From Thermanaerothrix solaris (lineage in GTDB: Bacteria > Chloroflexota > Anaerolineae > Anaerolineales > Anaerolineaceae), in NCBI RefSeq assembly GCF_032334255.1, contig NZ_JAUHMF010000001.1:1240001-1304000 (forward strand): a stretch of 64,000 nucleotides of DNA. Reading direction: 5' to 3'. How positions within the stretch are numbered: position 1 is the first letter of the stretch; each line of letters begins with the position of its first letter. A model generated the notes under the pieces. That model saw nothing but the letters and a program-made list of their open reading frames with translations. It was not told the DNA's origin and did not search any database. This document shows, piece after piece, positions 41,364-51,226 of the stretch. Made by a program: the position numbers and the translations under genes.

Positions 41364-43133
41364 TTGCCCAGCCTTTTCAGCCGTGATAGACTTAAAAATA
41401 TGCTCGCGGACGTAAAGAAAGTTCTTGTTTACAGCCCCCAACTCGAATTTTCCGAGTATCTTCGCCTCAGCCTGGAGGAAACCGGTCTTTATCAGGTGAC
41501 CCTTTGTGATTCTGCCTCAGAACTCGCCGCTCTTATCGCTCAACCCGTCTTCGATATCCTCGTTGTGGATTTTCCCGGCGGCGACACCAGCCTGGGGGAA
41601 ACGCTGGAACAGTTTACCCGGAACCTTCCTGATGTCCCCCTCCTGCTCTTTCCACCCGAAAATAACCCCCATCACCGGGAAATTAATGCCATTTCTGCCT
41701 GGGCTTACCTTTCCAAACCCTTCTACCTACCCAACCTGTTACTGGTCATGGAAACTCTTTCTAGAGGCGAGAAAATTTTTTCTCCCTCTCCTCAGATGCC
41801 TAAGGCATTAGAAGTACTTCAACAACAATTGCAATCCTTTGTGGATCAGGAAGATGCCCTCGCCGCCTGGATACTCAGCGCTGGACATCCACTTGCCGAA
41901 GCAAAACACCTCGAAAGCGATCTAAGCCAAGATGTGTTAGCATGGGCAGAACAACGGTGGCAACGTTTGCTGAACAATGGTGAATGGTTGCATTATAAGA
42001 AGTCCACAAGTCCAGGTGGTGTGGTTCTGCTTTATGCTACTCCCATTACTTCCCAAACGTTGCTCCTGGTGGCTTATCCCACGATACTGCCCCTGGCACA
42101 AGCCCGTGCCAAAGGGTGTTCATTAGCCACCGCCCTTAAAGCCTCCCCCTGGTTGACGTCTGAACTGGTGTTAGCCGAAATCCAGTCTCCTTCCGCGGAG
42201 ATTCTGCCTGTTGAGGACATAACCTCGCTCCATGATCTTCATGCTTCGGATGACGACGCACTGGTCAACATCCTGGATGAGGAAGCCTGGTCTACTTTAG
42301 AAGAGGAGGAAGAGGAATCCCCGCCCCCGGATTTTAGCCTGCTTGAACAATGGCTACGTGAAGCCCCTCCCCCCAATCCCTCTCACGCCGTGCCAGAAGA
42401 AAGGACGAATATTCAGCCCGATTGGCTGCCCGAAACAGCCATTGTTCCTGAAACCTCTCTTTCCACAACCGCTCCTTTCGATAGCGACTCTGAAGCCGAG
42501 GCAACCTGGGAGTTCGAAGCGGGTGAGGTGGAATTTGAAGCCACCGAAGAAGACCACACAGGTAACTTCGAACCCCCTGCGGACTTCCTTGAAGCCCTGG
42601 CAGTAGCAACCGAATCCCTGTCTTCCGCTCCACCCGACACTATGCCACCTCCCATAGGGGATGAAATTGGAACCTCGACCTTAGCGCTCACGGTTGAAGA
42701 TACCCAACCTCTTTCATTGCCCTCCTCTGTTCCATCTCTTGAGGCGAAGGATCTCCTATTGACTTACACGGCGGTACTTATTACCTCATCCCCAAACGCC
42801 CTCCAAAATCCGCGCGCAACAACCGAATTATCCCGCTGGATGCCGCGCTGGTGCCAACGCCTAGGCTGGGCACTCAAACGGTTGGTCATAACCCCTAATT
42901 ACCTGCTTTGGACGGTTACGGTTCCTTCGTCAATGCCACCCAGCCGTATGGTTGAGGCTGTTCGCCACCATAGCGCCTGGCGGCTTTTCCACCACGTTGG
43001 TGAGGCCATAGCCGAACAAGAGCCTGAGTCGTTCTGGGCGCCAACACATCTGGCGCTGGCCGGGGAATCGCCGCCTTCAAATGGCGAAATTGATGCCTTG
43101 ATATCCCTCAATCGCTCCAACCCCAGAGGATAA
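41364..43133 (+). CDS. Receiver-like protein with acidic linker and C-terminal dead IS200/Y1-transposase-like domain
   Basis: This 589-residue protein starts at TTG 41364 after AGGGGGATGG; ATG 41400 is the alternative. Residues about 18-130 form a degenerate receiver: the phospho-site Asp69 and Lys118 (LSKPF) are kept, but the acidic pair is replaced by SP. A middle region (about 140-290) is followed by a long acidic, Pro/Ser-rich linker. Residues 468-589 follow the Y1 transposase (IS200/RayT) pattern: LGWALKRLVITPNYLLW where active enzymes have MPDHVH, then SRMVEAVRHHSAWRLF and FWAPTHLAL. Both HUH His residues and the Tyr are missing. It lies 6 bases before polA. Confidence 0.75.
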   Translation: MPSLFSRDRLKNMLADVKKVLVYSPQLEFSEYLRLSLEETGLYQVTLCDSASELAALIAQPVFDILVVDFPGGDTSLGETLEQFTRNLPDVPLLLFPPENNPHHREINAISAWAYLSKPFYLPNLLLVMETLSRGEKIFSPSPQMPKALEVLQQQLQSFVDQEDALAAWILSAGHPLAEAKHLESDLSQDVLAWAEQRWQRLLNNGEWLHYKKSTSPGGVVLLYATPITSQTLLLVAYPTILPLAQARAKGCSLATALKASPWLTSELVLAEIQSPSAEILPVEDITSLHDLHASDDDALVNILDEEAWSTLEEEEEESPPPDFSLLEQWLREAPPPNPSHAVPEERTNIQPDWLPETAIVPETSLSTTAPFDSDSEAEATWEFEAGEVEFEATEEDHTGNFEPPADFLEALAVATESLSSAPPDTMPPPIGDEIGTSTLALTVEDTQPLSLPSSVPSLEAKDLLLTYTAVLITSSPNALQNPRATTELSRWMPRWCQRLGWALKRLVITPNYLLWTVTVPSSMPPSRMVEAVRHHSAWRLFHHVGEAIAEQEPESFWAPTHLALAGESPPSNGEIDALISLNRSNPRG

Positions 43134-43139
43134 AGTCCT

Positions 43140-45920
43140 ATGCCCCCCACATTATATTTGATTGACGGTCATGCTCTGGCTTACCGCACCTACTTTGCCA
43201 TCCTAAAAGGCGGTCAGCATTTGATGACCACCAAAGGCGAAATTACCACCGGCATTTACGGTTTTTGCAGTGTTTTGTTGCGTCTGCTGGATCAGGAACA
43301 ACCGGAATTCCTGGCTGTAGCCTTTGATACCGGGCGGACTTTTCGCAACGATCTATTTGCCGATTACAAGGCTACCCGTGCCAAAATGCCGGATGAACTG
43401 CGTCCACAGATTGACCGCTTGCACGAAATGGTCGAGGCATTTGGCTTGCCCATCCTGGAAAAAGAAGGCTATGAGGCGGATGACGTCCTCGGAAGTGTAA
43501 CCCAGCAAGCGGTCGCCAGCGGCCTGGGGGTCAAGATCATTACGGGCGACCGTGACCTGCTTCAACTAGTCAATGACCGGGTCATCGTCAACCTGGCCGG
43601 AAACAAACTCTCTGAAGCCAAGGATTATGGCCCTCAAGATGTTGTCGCTTTACTGGGCATTTACCCCTGGCAGATTGTGGACTACAAAGCCCTGGTGGGA
43701 GATACCTCAGATAATATCCCCGGTGTGCACGGCATCGGTGAGAAAACAGCCGTTGAATTATTAAAACAATTTCCCACGTTGGACGATATCTATGCGAATC
43801 TCGATAAACTGCCCCCACGCATTCGGACGCTCTTGGAGAAAGGACGCGAAGCAGCCTACCTTAGTCGCGATCTGGCGCGGATCCGCACGGATGTCCCCGT
43901 TACCCTGGATTTAGAGCGTGCCCGTACCCAAAATTTAAACTTTGCCGCTGTGGAGCAGTTCTTCCAAGAATTAGAATTTCGCAGCCTTATCCCAAGGCTC
44001 AAAGCCTTGCAACAGAAAACACCGCCGGCCAGTACACAACTCTCGCTCTTTGGCCTGCCCCTTACCCAGGTTGGCACCCCCGCTGCACCTGAAACGCGTT
44101 ATCACATCGTCAACTCCCCATCCGCTCTCGATGCCCTCTGCGAACGCCTAGAACAAGCCACAGACATCGCCTTTGACACCGAGACCACACATCTGGACCC
44201 CCTGCGCGCCGAGTTGGTGGGGATTTCATTGGCCATAGAACCCGGTGAAGGCTACTATATTCCGCTTGGTCACGTTGGTAGTGAACCTCAATTGCCTTGG
44301 GAACTCGTGCGTGAACGCCTTCGCCCCTATCTTGAACATCCCCGCAAACCCAAAGTGGGGCATAACATGAAATACGATCTGCTGGTGCTGGCTGAGCACG
44401 GCCTGTGGGTCTCCCCGCTTAGTTTCGATACTATGATTGCCGCTTGGCTGCTCAATCCCGAAGGATATAACTTCAACCTCAAAGGGTTGGCCGAAGCCTA
44501 TCTGGGAATTCAAATGACCCATATCGAAGAATTAATCGGCAAAGGCAAGCAGCAACGTTCTATGGCTGAAGTCCCCGTGGAAATGGTCGCCCCCTACGCC
44601 GCCGCCGATGCCGAAATATGCCTGCGCTTAAAACCATTGCTCGAATCACGCCTGAAAGAGGTCAATGGTTTGCGCCTGTTTGAAGATATCGAAATGCCAT
44701 TGGTGCCGATATTAGCGCGTATGGAACAGGCTGGCATTGCGCTGGATGTGCCCTTCCTGCGCCAGATGTCGCGGGAATTGCAACAGCGAATGGCTGAAAT
44801 CGAAAGTCAGATTTTTGATATTGTGGGTTATCCCTTCAACCTTAATTCCACCCAACAACTTTCACGGGCACTCTTTGAAACCCTCCGATTGGAGCCACCG
44901 GACCGGCGCAAACGCACCAGTAGCGGGCACTACTCTACCTCGGCCGAAGTGCTCGAAGAGATGCGCTCGACCCACCCGATCATCGAAATGATCCTAGAGT
45001 ACCGCGAGCTAGCCAAACTCAAATCCACCTACGTAGATGCGCTGCCCGAGCAGGTCAATCCAAAGACCGGTCGTGTGCACACATCCTTCAACCAAACTGG
45101 CTCGGTCACCGGCCGCCTGGCTTCGTCGGATCCTAATCTGCAGAACATCCCAGCGCGCACCGAAACCGGGCGGATGGTGCGGCGGGCTTTTATTGCCGCG
45201 CCCGGCAAAGTGCTCATCTCGGTGGATTATTCCCAAATTGAACTGCGCATCGTTGCCCATATCTCCGGCGATGAAGCCATGATCAACGCCTTTCTGGCTG
45301 GACAAGATATTCATGCCGCCACCGCTGCCGCGATTTACGGCGTTCCCTTAGACCAGGTGACCAAGGAACAACGTCGTCATGCCAAAGCAATTAACTTTGG
45401 CTTGATTTACGGGATGAGCCCCTATGGGCTAACCCGCACCACCGACCTCACCCTGGCCGAAGCCGAAAATTTTGTCCAGGCCTATTTCAAACAATTTCCC
45501 CGCGTCAAGGATTATATCGAGAACACGCGGGCGCTGGCCGCCCGCCAGGGTTATGTTGAAACGCTCTTAGGGCGTCGGCGTTACTTTCCCAATCTTAAAA
45601 ATCCCCCTAACCCTGCCGTCCGTCAGCGTGAAGAACGCGAAGCCATCAATGCCCCAATCCAGGGCACAGCCGCCGATATCATGAAAATTGCCATGGTGCG
45701 CCTGCCATCGGCCTTGGAAGGGGCCGGACTATCTGCTCGCCTGCTACTGCAGGTACATGACGAACTGGTGTTAGAATGCCCCACCGAGGAGAAAGAGAGC
45801 ACCGCGCGCGTGGTGAAAAACGTAATGGAGAATGCCTACACGTTAGTGGTGCCCCTTCTCACTGAGGCGCGGTGGGGTATAAACTGGGGCGAAATGGTTG
45901 CATTTGAAAATTTAAGTTGA
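43140..45920 (+). CDS. polA: DNA polymerase I
   Basis: This 926-residue family A polymerase has all three domains. The 5' nuclease has YLIDGHALAYRTYFA, EADDVLG and GDTSDNIPGVHGIGEKTA. The 3'-5' exonuclease keeps its motifs: DIAFDTETTHLDP (Exo I), VGHNMKYDLLVL (Exo II) and YAAADAEICLRL (Exo III), so proofreading should be active. The polymerase has motif A SVDYSQIELRIVAH, motif B RRHAKAINFGLIYGMSPYGL and motif C LLQVHDELVLECP. It functions in Okazaki processing and repair. It is 6 bases after the receiver-like gene, probably cotranscribed. Confidence 0.97.
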   Translation: MPPTLYLIDGHALAYRTYFAILKGGQHLMTTKGEITTGIYGFCSVLLRLLDQEQPEFLAVAFDTGRTFRNDLFADYKATRAKMPDELRPQIDRLHEMVEAFGLPILEKEGYEADDVLGSVTQQAVASGLGVKIITGDRDLLQLVNDRVIVNLAGNKLSEAKDYGPQDVVALLGIYPWQIVDYKALVGDTSDNIPGVHGIGEKTAVELLKQFPTLDDIYANLDKLPPRIRTLLEKGREAAYLSRDLARIRTDVPVTLDLERARTQNLNFAAVEQFFQELEFRSLIPRLKALQQKTPPASTQLSLFGLPLTQVGTPAAPETRYHIVNSPSALDALCERLEQATDIAFDTETTHLDPLRAELVGISLAIEPGEGYYIPLGHVGSEPQLPWELVRERLRPYLEHPRKPKVGHNMKYDLLVLAEHGLWVSPLSFDTMIAAWLLNPEGYNFNLKGLAEAYLGIQMTHIEELIGKGKQQRSMAEVPVEMVAPYAAADAEICLRLKPLLESRLKEVNGLRLFEDIEMPLVPILARMEQAGIALDVPFLRQMSRELQQRMAEIESQIFDIVGYPFNLNSTQQLSRALFETLRLEPPDRRKRTSSGHYSTSAEVLEEMRSTHPIIEMILEYRELAKLKSTYVDALPEQVNPKTGRVHTSFNQTGSVTGRLASSDPNLQNIPARTETGRMVRRAFIAAPGKVLISVDYSQIELRIVAHISGDEAMINAFLAGQDIHAATAAAIYGVPLDQVTKEQRRHAKAINFGLIYGMSPYGLTRTTDLTLAEAENFVQAYFKQFPRVKDYIENTRALAARQGYVETLLGRRRYFPNLKNPPNPAVRQREEREAINAPIQGTAADIMKIAMVRLPSALEGAGLSARLLLQVHDELVLECPTEEKESTARVVKNVMENAYTLVVPLLTEARWGINWGEMVAFENLS

Positions 45921-45951
45921 GATACCGACAATAAGTAAGAATGAGGGAAAC

Positions 45952-48303
45952 GTGGCCGGGAATCGCGAACTTTATCACCACGAAATGAACGAAGGGCATT
46001 CAGCCGCCTGGGACCAGAACTGGGAACTGGCCGCTCAGCATTACCGCCGCGCCTTGGAAGAATTCCCCGAAGATCCGCAGGCGCTCAGCAACCTGGGGTT
46101 GGCCCTTTTCGAATTACAACAATTCGATGAAGCCCTCACCGTTTACCAGCGCCTGGCCACGCTTCAACCCGAAGAGCCGCTGGCCTACGAAAAAATGGCC
46201 CGCATATATGAGCGGCTGGGACGACTCAAAGAGGCTGTGCGGCTGGGTCTGCAGGCAGCAGACCTTTACCTCAAAAATCGCGAGGTTGAAAAAACCATCA
46301 CCAACCTGATCCGCGTGCTTAGCCTGCAACCCGAGAACCTGACCGCGCACAGTCGTCTAGCGCTCATATACGAGCGTCTGGGGCGCAAGGCAGAGGCCGT
46401 AGAAGCCTACCTGGCAATGGCCAGTATCCTGCAACAGAACAACGATGTAGCCAAGGCAATCCAAACTGTGCAGCACGCCTTGAAACTACTTCCCGGGAGC
46501 GCCGAAGCCACCCAAGCCCTCCAAGCCCTGCGCACCGGCACGCCGTTACCTAAGCCCGCTCGTCCCCGTGGCGGTACCGGGCCGGTGCGCCTGGCCGAAA
46601 TCCTGCAAGCAGATGCCGAAGATGAAGAGCGCGCACCCCTAGATCCCATTAGCGAAGCGCGCCAGCAGGCCTTGATCCAATTGGCAACCTTGTTATTTGA
46701 CCAGGCTGAACATGCCGCCACCTCCAGCACGGCCTCTTCGTCACGGCGAGGTCTGAGTGCCCTAACCCGCGGCAGTGGCACCGTGCTTCCCACCAACCAA
46801 ACCGACCTGACACGGTTGCTACTTCACCTTAACCAGGCCATCGAATCCCAAACCCACGGCGACGATGCCCAAGCCCTGCAGGAACTGGAACGTGCAGAAA
46901 AGTTAGGGCTGGTGCACCCGGCCCTTTCCTACAACTTGGGATTATTGCTAGCCGAACGCGACCCCGCCCGCGCTCTGCAATACCTTTATCGTGCCACGGC
47001 TCACCCTGATTTTGCGCTGGCAGCCTTCCTATTAATCGGACGGGTGGCTTCTAAACTGGGCAATTTGAGTGAAGCCGCAGTGGCTTTCTTGCAGGCCTTG
47101 CGTTTGGCGGATGCCCAAACCGTCCCTCCCGCTCAGGTGGATGCCCTGAACCAGACTTATGAATCCATTATCGAGGCACAACGGAGCGAGAAAGACGCCC
47201 AAAAACTTAAGGCATTGTGCGAAAGCATTGAAAGCCAATTAGCCCAATCCGGCTGGCGCGAGTTACTCCAAAAAGCCCGCCAGCAATTGCAACAACAAGC
47301 GCCTGACAAAACGTCTCCCCCACCCCTCGCCGAGATGTTGCTCGAAACCCGTAGTACGCAAGTCATTGAAGCCCTTGAGCACGTACGCCAACTGGCAGCC
47401 CAACAAAAACTCTACTCGGCCATGGAAGAAGCCTTCCGCGCGTTAAGTTTTGCACCCACCTATCTCCCTTTACATGTCCAAATCGGCGACCTGATGATGC
47501 AAAAAGGGATGACCCAGGAAGCGGTCAACAAATACCGTCTGGTAGCGCGCTTATATCATCTACGTGGCGAAACCGGCCAGGCGGTGACCTTGCTTCAGCG
47601 CAGTGTGCAAATGGCACCCATGGAACTTTCGATCCGCCACTACCTCATTGAACTGCTACTGCACCAAGGGCGTACCGATGAGGCGGTGCAGGAAACCATG
47701 GCACTGGCAGACATGCATTATCACCTGGCAGATCTTGATCTCGCCCGCCAGACTTACTTGAAAGCCCTCCGCATCGCCCAGCAATCACGGGAGTATCGCC
47801 AGTGGGCCCTGCTCATCCTGGGTAAGGTCGCCGATCTCGACCAGCAACGCCTGGATTGGCGTCAGGCCGTAAATACCTATGAACAAATGCGAACGCTAAA
47901 ACCCGACGATCGTGACTTACGCGCAAAGATTGTAGATCTCTATTTTCAACTGGAAGAAGATACCGCCGCCCTCAATGAAATTGACAACTTTATCCATTTT
48001 CTTATCAGTGCCAATCGTATTGAGGATGCCATCCAATTCCTGCAGGATTTGATCCTCGAATATCCTACAAAAAAGTTGCTTTTACGCTATCGCCTCGCCC
48101 ATCTTTACCGTCAGATTCAGCACGTGGATCACGCCGTGGCTGAACTCGATGCCATTGCCGATGGCTACATTGAACTTGGTGACACCCAGCAGGCAGTGCG
48201 CATTGTGCGTGAGATCATTGCCCTCAATCCCCCCAACAAAGCCGACTATGAATTGGCTTTACGAAAATTGTTGAATAGCCTCCCCCCCTCCCCCCGGGAA
48301 TAA
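45952..48303 (+). CDS. Large tetratricopeptide-repeat protein
   Basis: This 783-residue protein begins at GTG 45952 with GAGGG upstream. It consists largely of TPR units such as WELAAQHYRRALEEFPEDPQALSNLGLALFELQ and EALTVYQRLATLQPEEPLAYEKMARIYERLG. A Ser/Thr/Gly-rich break occurs near residues 260-285. The C-terminal third has further repeats from MEEAFRALSF onward. No signal peptide or membrane span is seen. It is probably a cytoplasmic scaffold. The function is unknown. It follows polA by 31 bases and ends at a strong terminator. Confidence 0.88.
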   Translation: MAGNRELYHHEMNEGHSAAWDQNWELAAQHYRRALEEFPEDPQALSNLGLALFELQQFDEALTVYQRLATLQPEEPLAYEKMARIYERLGRLKEAVRLGLQAADLYLKNREVEKTITNLIRVLSLQPENLTAHSRLALIYERLGRKAEAVEAYLAMASILQQNNDVAKAIQTVQHALKLLPGSAEATQALQALRTGTPLPKPARPRGGTGPVRLAEILQADAEDEERAPLDPISEARQQALIQLATLLFDQAEHAATSSTASSSRRGLSALTRGSGTVLPTNQTDLTRLLLHLNQAIESQTHGDDAQALQELERAEKLGLVHPALSYNLGLLLAERDPARALQYLYRATAHPDFALAAFLLIGRVASKLGNLSEAAVAFLQALRLADAQTVPPAQVDALNQTYESIIEAQRSEKDAQKLKALCESIESQLAQSGWRELLQKARQQLQQQAPDKTSPPPLAEMLLETRSTQVIEALEHVRQLAAQQKLYSAMEEAFRALSFAPTYLPLHVQIGDLMMQKGMTQEAVNKYRLVARLYHLRGETGQAVTLLQRSVQMAPMELSIRHYLIELLLHQGRTDEAVQETMALADMHYHLADLDLARQTYLKALRIAQQSREYRQWALLILGKVADLDQQRLDWRQAVNTYEQMRTLKPDDRDLRAKIVDLYFQLEEDTAALNEIDNFIHFLISANRIEDAIQFLQDLILEYPTKKLLLRYRLAHLYRQIQHVDHAVAELDAIADGYIELGDTQQAVRIVREIIALNPPNKADYELALRKLLNSLPPSPRE

Positions 48304-48336
48304 AAAATTGGGTGGGGTAGTCCCCACCCAATTTTT
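48303..48336. terminator. Perfect bidirectional terminator
   Basis: AAAAATTGGGTGGGG (48303-48317), the loop TAGT and CCCCACCCAATTTTT (48322-48336) form an uninterrupted 15-bp stem. It has A-rich/T-rich flanks on each strand, as in a two-way intrinsic terminator. It separates the convergent TPR gene and the rhodanese gene. Confidence 0.92.
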
Positions 48337-48352
48337 CCACCCATCCATACAC

Positions 48353-50083
48353 TTACTTCACAACGGGTAATTGGGCTGCAATCCAGGCATTAATGCCACC
48401 GGCGAGGTTGCTGACATTCGAGTACCCAATCATCCGCAGCGCCATCATGGCCAGCGCCCCACGATGACCGGACTTGCATAACACAACAATCGGTGTCGCC
48501 TTGTCCTGCGGTAACTCGCTCATACGGGCAAAGAGCTCGTTGACCGGAATGTGGACAGAGCCTTCAATGTAGCCATCCGTTTTCAATTCATCCGCGGTGC
48601 GCACATCCAAGATAAAAGGCTTATTCGCCTCCCCCAAGGCTGCTTGCAGATCAGGGGCTTTGATGGTGTAGAAGTTTTCCGGCAAGTTGCTAAGAAAATC
48701 GTCCAGACCTTTGAAAAGCGCCTGATTTTTGATCTCCGGTGCCGTACCTGCTGTTGGCGCTGCGGGCACATTTCCAGTCACCACCGGCAAATTGGCTTTC
48801 TTCCAGGCATTCAAGCCACCGCCCAGATTACGCACATCGGTATAGCCTAACAGGCGCAGTGCTGCCATGACCAGCGCACCGCGATGACCTGAAGCACAGT
48901 AAATCACAATCGGCTGATCCTGAGCCGGGAGTTTATCCAGATTCTTCAAAACCTCACGCACAGGAATGTGAATCGCACCCTCGATGTAGCCATCCTTCTC
49001 CAGTTCGGCGGCTTCGCGCACATCCAGCAAGAAGGGCGGTTTATCAGCCAGGGCTGCATTCAGATCAGCCGCAGAGATGGCGTAGAAGTCTTTGGGCAGG
49101 TTGGTCAGAAAATCGTTCCAGGTCGCGTTCCAATCCACCGCACCTTCGACGGGCAACTGCGCCGCTTTCCAGGCGTTCAGGCCACCGGCCAGATTAACTG
49201 CCTCATAACCCAGCAGACGCAACCCCATCATGATAATGGCGCCGCGGTGCCCCGATGCACAATAAATCACCAGCGGCGTGTTGGTAGGCAGTTCATTGAG
49301 ATGGCTCATGAACTCACTAAACGGCAGTTGAATCGCCCCTGCGATGTACCCTTCAGTTTCAACCTCTTTGGGGGTACGCACATCAACTAGAACTAACGTC
49401 TTGCCCTCAACCATATCGGCATTGAGTTTATCCGCCTTGACGGTATAGAAACCCTCGGGCAAGTTGCTTAAGAAATCGTTCAACGTCTGATAAAGGGCTT
49501 GGTCTTTGATTTCCGGTGCCATCCCGGCCTGAGGCGCAGCAGGCATCGAGCCGGTCACCACTGGAAGATTGGCTTTCTTCCAGGCCCCCAGACCACCTCC
49601 CAGGTTGCGGACGTTGGTATAGCCCAGCAATTTGAGCGCGGAGAGAACCAGCGCACCACGATGCCCAGACGCACAGTAAACGACAATAGGCTGATCAGGT
49701 GCAGGTAACTTATCCAGGTTCTTCAGCACTTCGCGCACCGGAATATGCACTGCCCCCTCGATGAAACCGTCCTTCTCGATCTCAGCCGCCTCGCGCACGT
49801 CGAGCAGGAACAGTGGCTTTTCAGCGAGTTCCTCGTTCAATTTGACTGCGCTGACCGTACCAAATCCTTTTTCTGCCGGAAGATCAGCGATTAACTGCGT
49901 CCACAGCGCTGCAATATCCGGCTTAACTTCGACCGTGGGACTAGGAAGCGCCGTCGGTTCCTGAGTCGGTGCTACAGTTGGCTCAACGGTTGGCGTGACG
50001 GCAGGTGCAGCAGGCGCACAGGCACTCAGTACCAGGCTGAGCACAACCAACAAAATGAGAGGTGTGGAAACCTTACGAACCAT
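48353..50083 (-). CDS. Lipoprotein with four tandem rhodanese domains
   Basis: The start is ATG 50083, with GGAGG 8 bases upstream; a TTG five codons earlier is open. The 576-residue product has a lipoprotein signal (LVVLSLVLSAC), a Pro/Thr/Val linker and four rhodanese domains. Each keeps the active-site Cys: VVYCASGHRGA, VIYCASGHRGA, VIYCASGHRGA and VVLCKSGHRGA. Domains 1 and 3 resemble each other most, as do 2 and 4, pointing to duplication of a two-domain unit. Rhodaneses carry sulfane sulfur as persulfide. It should lie on the outer face of the membrane. The multihaem cytochrome is 24 bases upstream, suggesting a role in sulfur redox chemistry. Confidence 0.93.
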   Translation of the reverse strand: MVRKVSTPLILLVVLSLVLSACAPAAPAVTPTVEPTVAPTQEPTALPSPTVEVKPDIAALWTQLIADLPAEKGFGTVSAVKLNEELAEKPLFLLDVREAAEIEKDGFIEGAVHIPVREVLKNLDKLPAPDQPIVVYCASGHRGALVLSALKLLGYTNVRNLGGGLGAWKKANLPVVTGSMPAAPQAGMAPEIKDQALYQTLNDFLSNLPEGFYTVKADKLNADMVEGKTLVLVDVRTPKEVETEGYIAGAIQLPFSEFMSHLNELPTNTPLVIYCASGHRGAIIMMGLRLLGYEAVNLAGGLNAWKAAQLPVEGAVDWNATWNDFLTNLPKDFYAISAADLNAALADKPPFLLDVREAAELEKDGYIEGAIHIPVREVLKNLDKLPAQDQPIVIYCASGHRGALVMAALRLLGYTDVRNLGGGLNAWKKANLPVVTGNVPAAPTAGTAPEIKNQALFKGLDDFLSNLPENFYTIKAPDLQAALGEANKPFILDVRTADELKTDGYIEGSVHIPVNELFARMSELPQDKATPIVVLCKSGHRGALAMMALRMIGYSNVSNLAGGINAWIAAQLPVVK

Positions 50084-50107
50084 TGTAAAATCCTCCAAAA
50101 TATAGAT

Positions 50108-51214
50108 TTACTTTATAAAGGGGAGTGTGGCAGGTACATCTTCAACAATCACGTTGCGATTGGCCTCCAATTCTTCGGGTTTGACTTTATCAGGGGTCAA
50201 AAAGAGTGAAGCATTCCCATGGCACGAGTTACACGAGCGGTTTTGTGGGGTCTGACGTTGAATATTATGCGGTGTGGTGTAGGTCCAGGTTGGTAATAAA
50301 TTGTAGTTAGGCAATAGATCCGGGCCGTAATATTCAAAACTGGTCGGTGCAACCGGTACGTGGCGCAGAAGCACATACTCATACGGCCGTTCACGACTGG
50401 GCCAGGGGTTGCGCCCAATCATGAAGGAAAGGTAGGTGGCCTCGGTCTTGAAAAACGGATTTCCCGTTTTATCGCTTATAGCCACATGGCAACCATCGCA
50501 ACTGGTGTATTCCACAGCATGACAAACCTGGCAGGCCACCTTGTCGCCGTGAATGGTATGTTGAGGGATAGGATCGTCTGCCCGGCCTACTTGAGCATGA
50601 CAATCCTTACATGCCGGTTGTTGTTTACCCCAGTAGCGGTGTTTGGCAGCGTCACCCTCGGCGGTGTGCAAGTCGTCTCCAGAATGGCAAGCCATGCAGT
50701 TCATGCGGCCTTCGCGGAAGTGAACATCGCCGGGAATGTCCTCATGTTTGCCTAAATATTCTGCGCCCACGCGAGTGCCATGGCATGCCGTGCAGGTGCG
50801 CGTCATCGGGGGCGTCTTCTCAACCTGGTGCCCATTAAGCAAACCACCACCCACGGATTTGGGCTGGCTGATATGACAATCACCACACGTCGTATGGCAG
50901 GACGAACAATGGTTCTGCATGGCGGTTTGAAGAGCGGGGTGATTCTCGGGCAAACTGCGAGAATAGACAACCGTCCGATAACCCTGCAGAGAGGCATGCA
51001 AACTGGTGGAGAAACCATCCACAATTTCTCCGTGGCAGGCCCCACAAATGCGACCGGCGTCCTGGCTGGGATCAGCGATCAAACCGCTGTGAGCCGTGTC
51101 CTTATCCGGCGATTGCCGTCCACCATGGCAAGCAATGCACCCCGCCCGCCCATGGATAGAGTTAATGAAGTCCGCATTGACCAAAACTTTCTCCCAAGGC
51201 TCCAACGGAGCCAC
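50108..51214 (-). CDS. Decahaem cytochrome c, C-terminal part of an interrupted 11-haem lipoprotein
   Basis: This 368-residue frame (GTG 51214) contains ten CxxCH haem sites: CIACH, CGACH, CSSCH, CGDCH, CTACH, CMACH, CKDCH, CQVCH, CDGCH and CNSCH. It has no signal peptide, yet haem attachment occurs outside the cytoplasm. It is in the same frame as the lipoprotein ORF just upstream, separated only by one TGA and three codons (GGG GGT GAT). The likely product is therefore a single lipoprotein read through the TGA. A GAGGGGG stretch before the GTG could serve as a ribosome site, so independent initiation is not excluded. It probably transfers electrons in the same operon as the rhodanese lipoprotein. 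Confidence 0.85.
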   Translation of the reverse strand: MAPLEPWEKVLVNADFINSIHGRAGCIACHGGRQSPDKDTAHSGLIADPSQDAGRICGACHGEIVDGFSTSLHASLQGYRTVVYSRSLPENHPALQTAMQNHCSSCHTTCGDCHISQPKSVGGGLLNGHQVEKTPPMTRTCTACHGTRVGAEYLGKHEDIPGDVHFREGRMNCMACHSGDDLHTAEGDAAKHRYWGKQQPACKDCHAQVGRADDPIPQHTIHGDKVACQVCHAVEYTSCDGCHVAISDKTGNPFFKTEATYLSFMIGRNPWPSRERPYEYVLLRHVPVAPTSFEYYGPDLLPNYNLLPTWTYTTPHNIQRQTPQNRSCNSCHGNASLFLTPDKVKPEELEANRNVIVEDVPATLPFIK

Positions 51215-51226
51215 ATCACCCCCTCA
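51198..51226 (-). other. In-frame TGA followed by SECIS-like hairpin
   Basis: On the minus strand the TGA (51226-51224) is followed by 11 bases and then GGCTCC GTT GGAGCC (51212-51198), a perfect 6-bp stem with a three-base loop starting with G. A stem this close to the UGA and a G at the loop start satisfy the loose bacterial SECIS model. Such short stems also occur by chance, so this supports but does not prove selenocysteine insertion. Confidence 0.4.
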
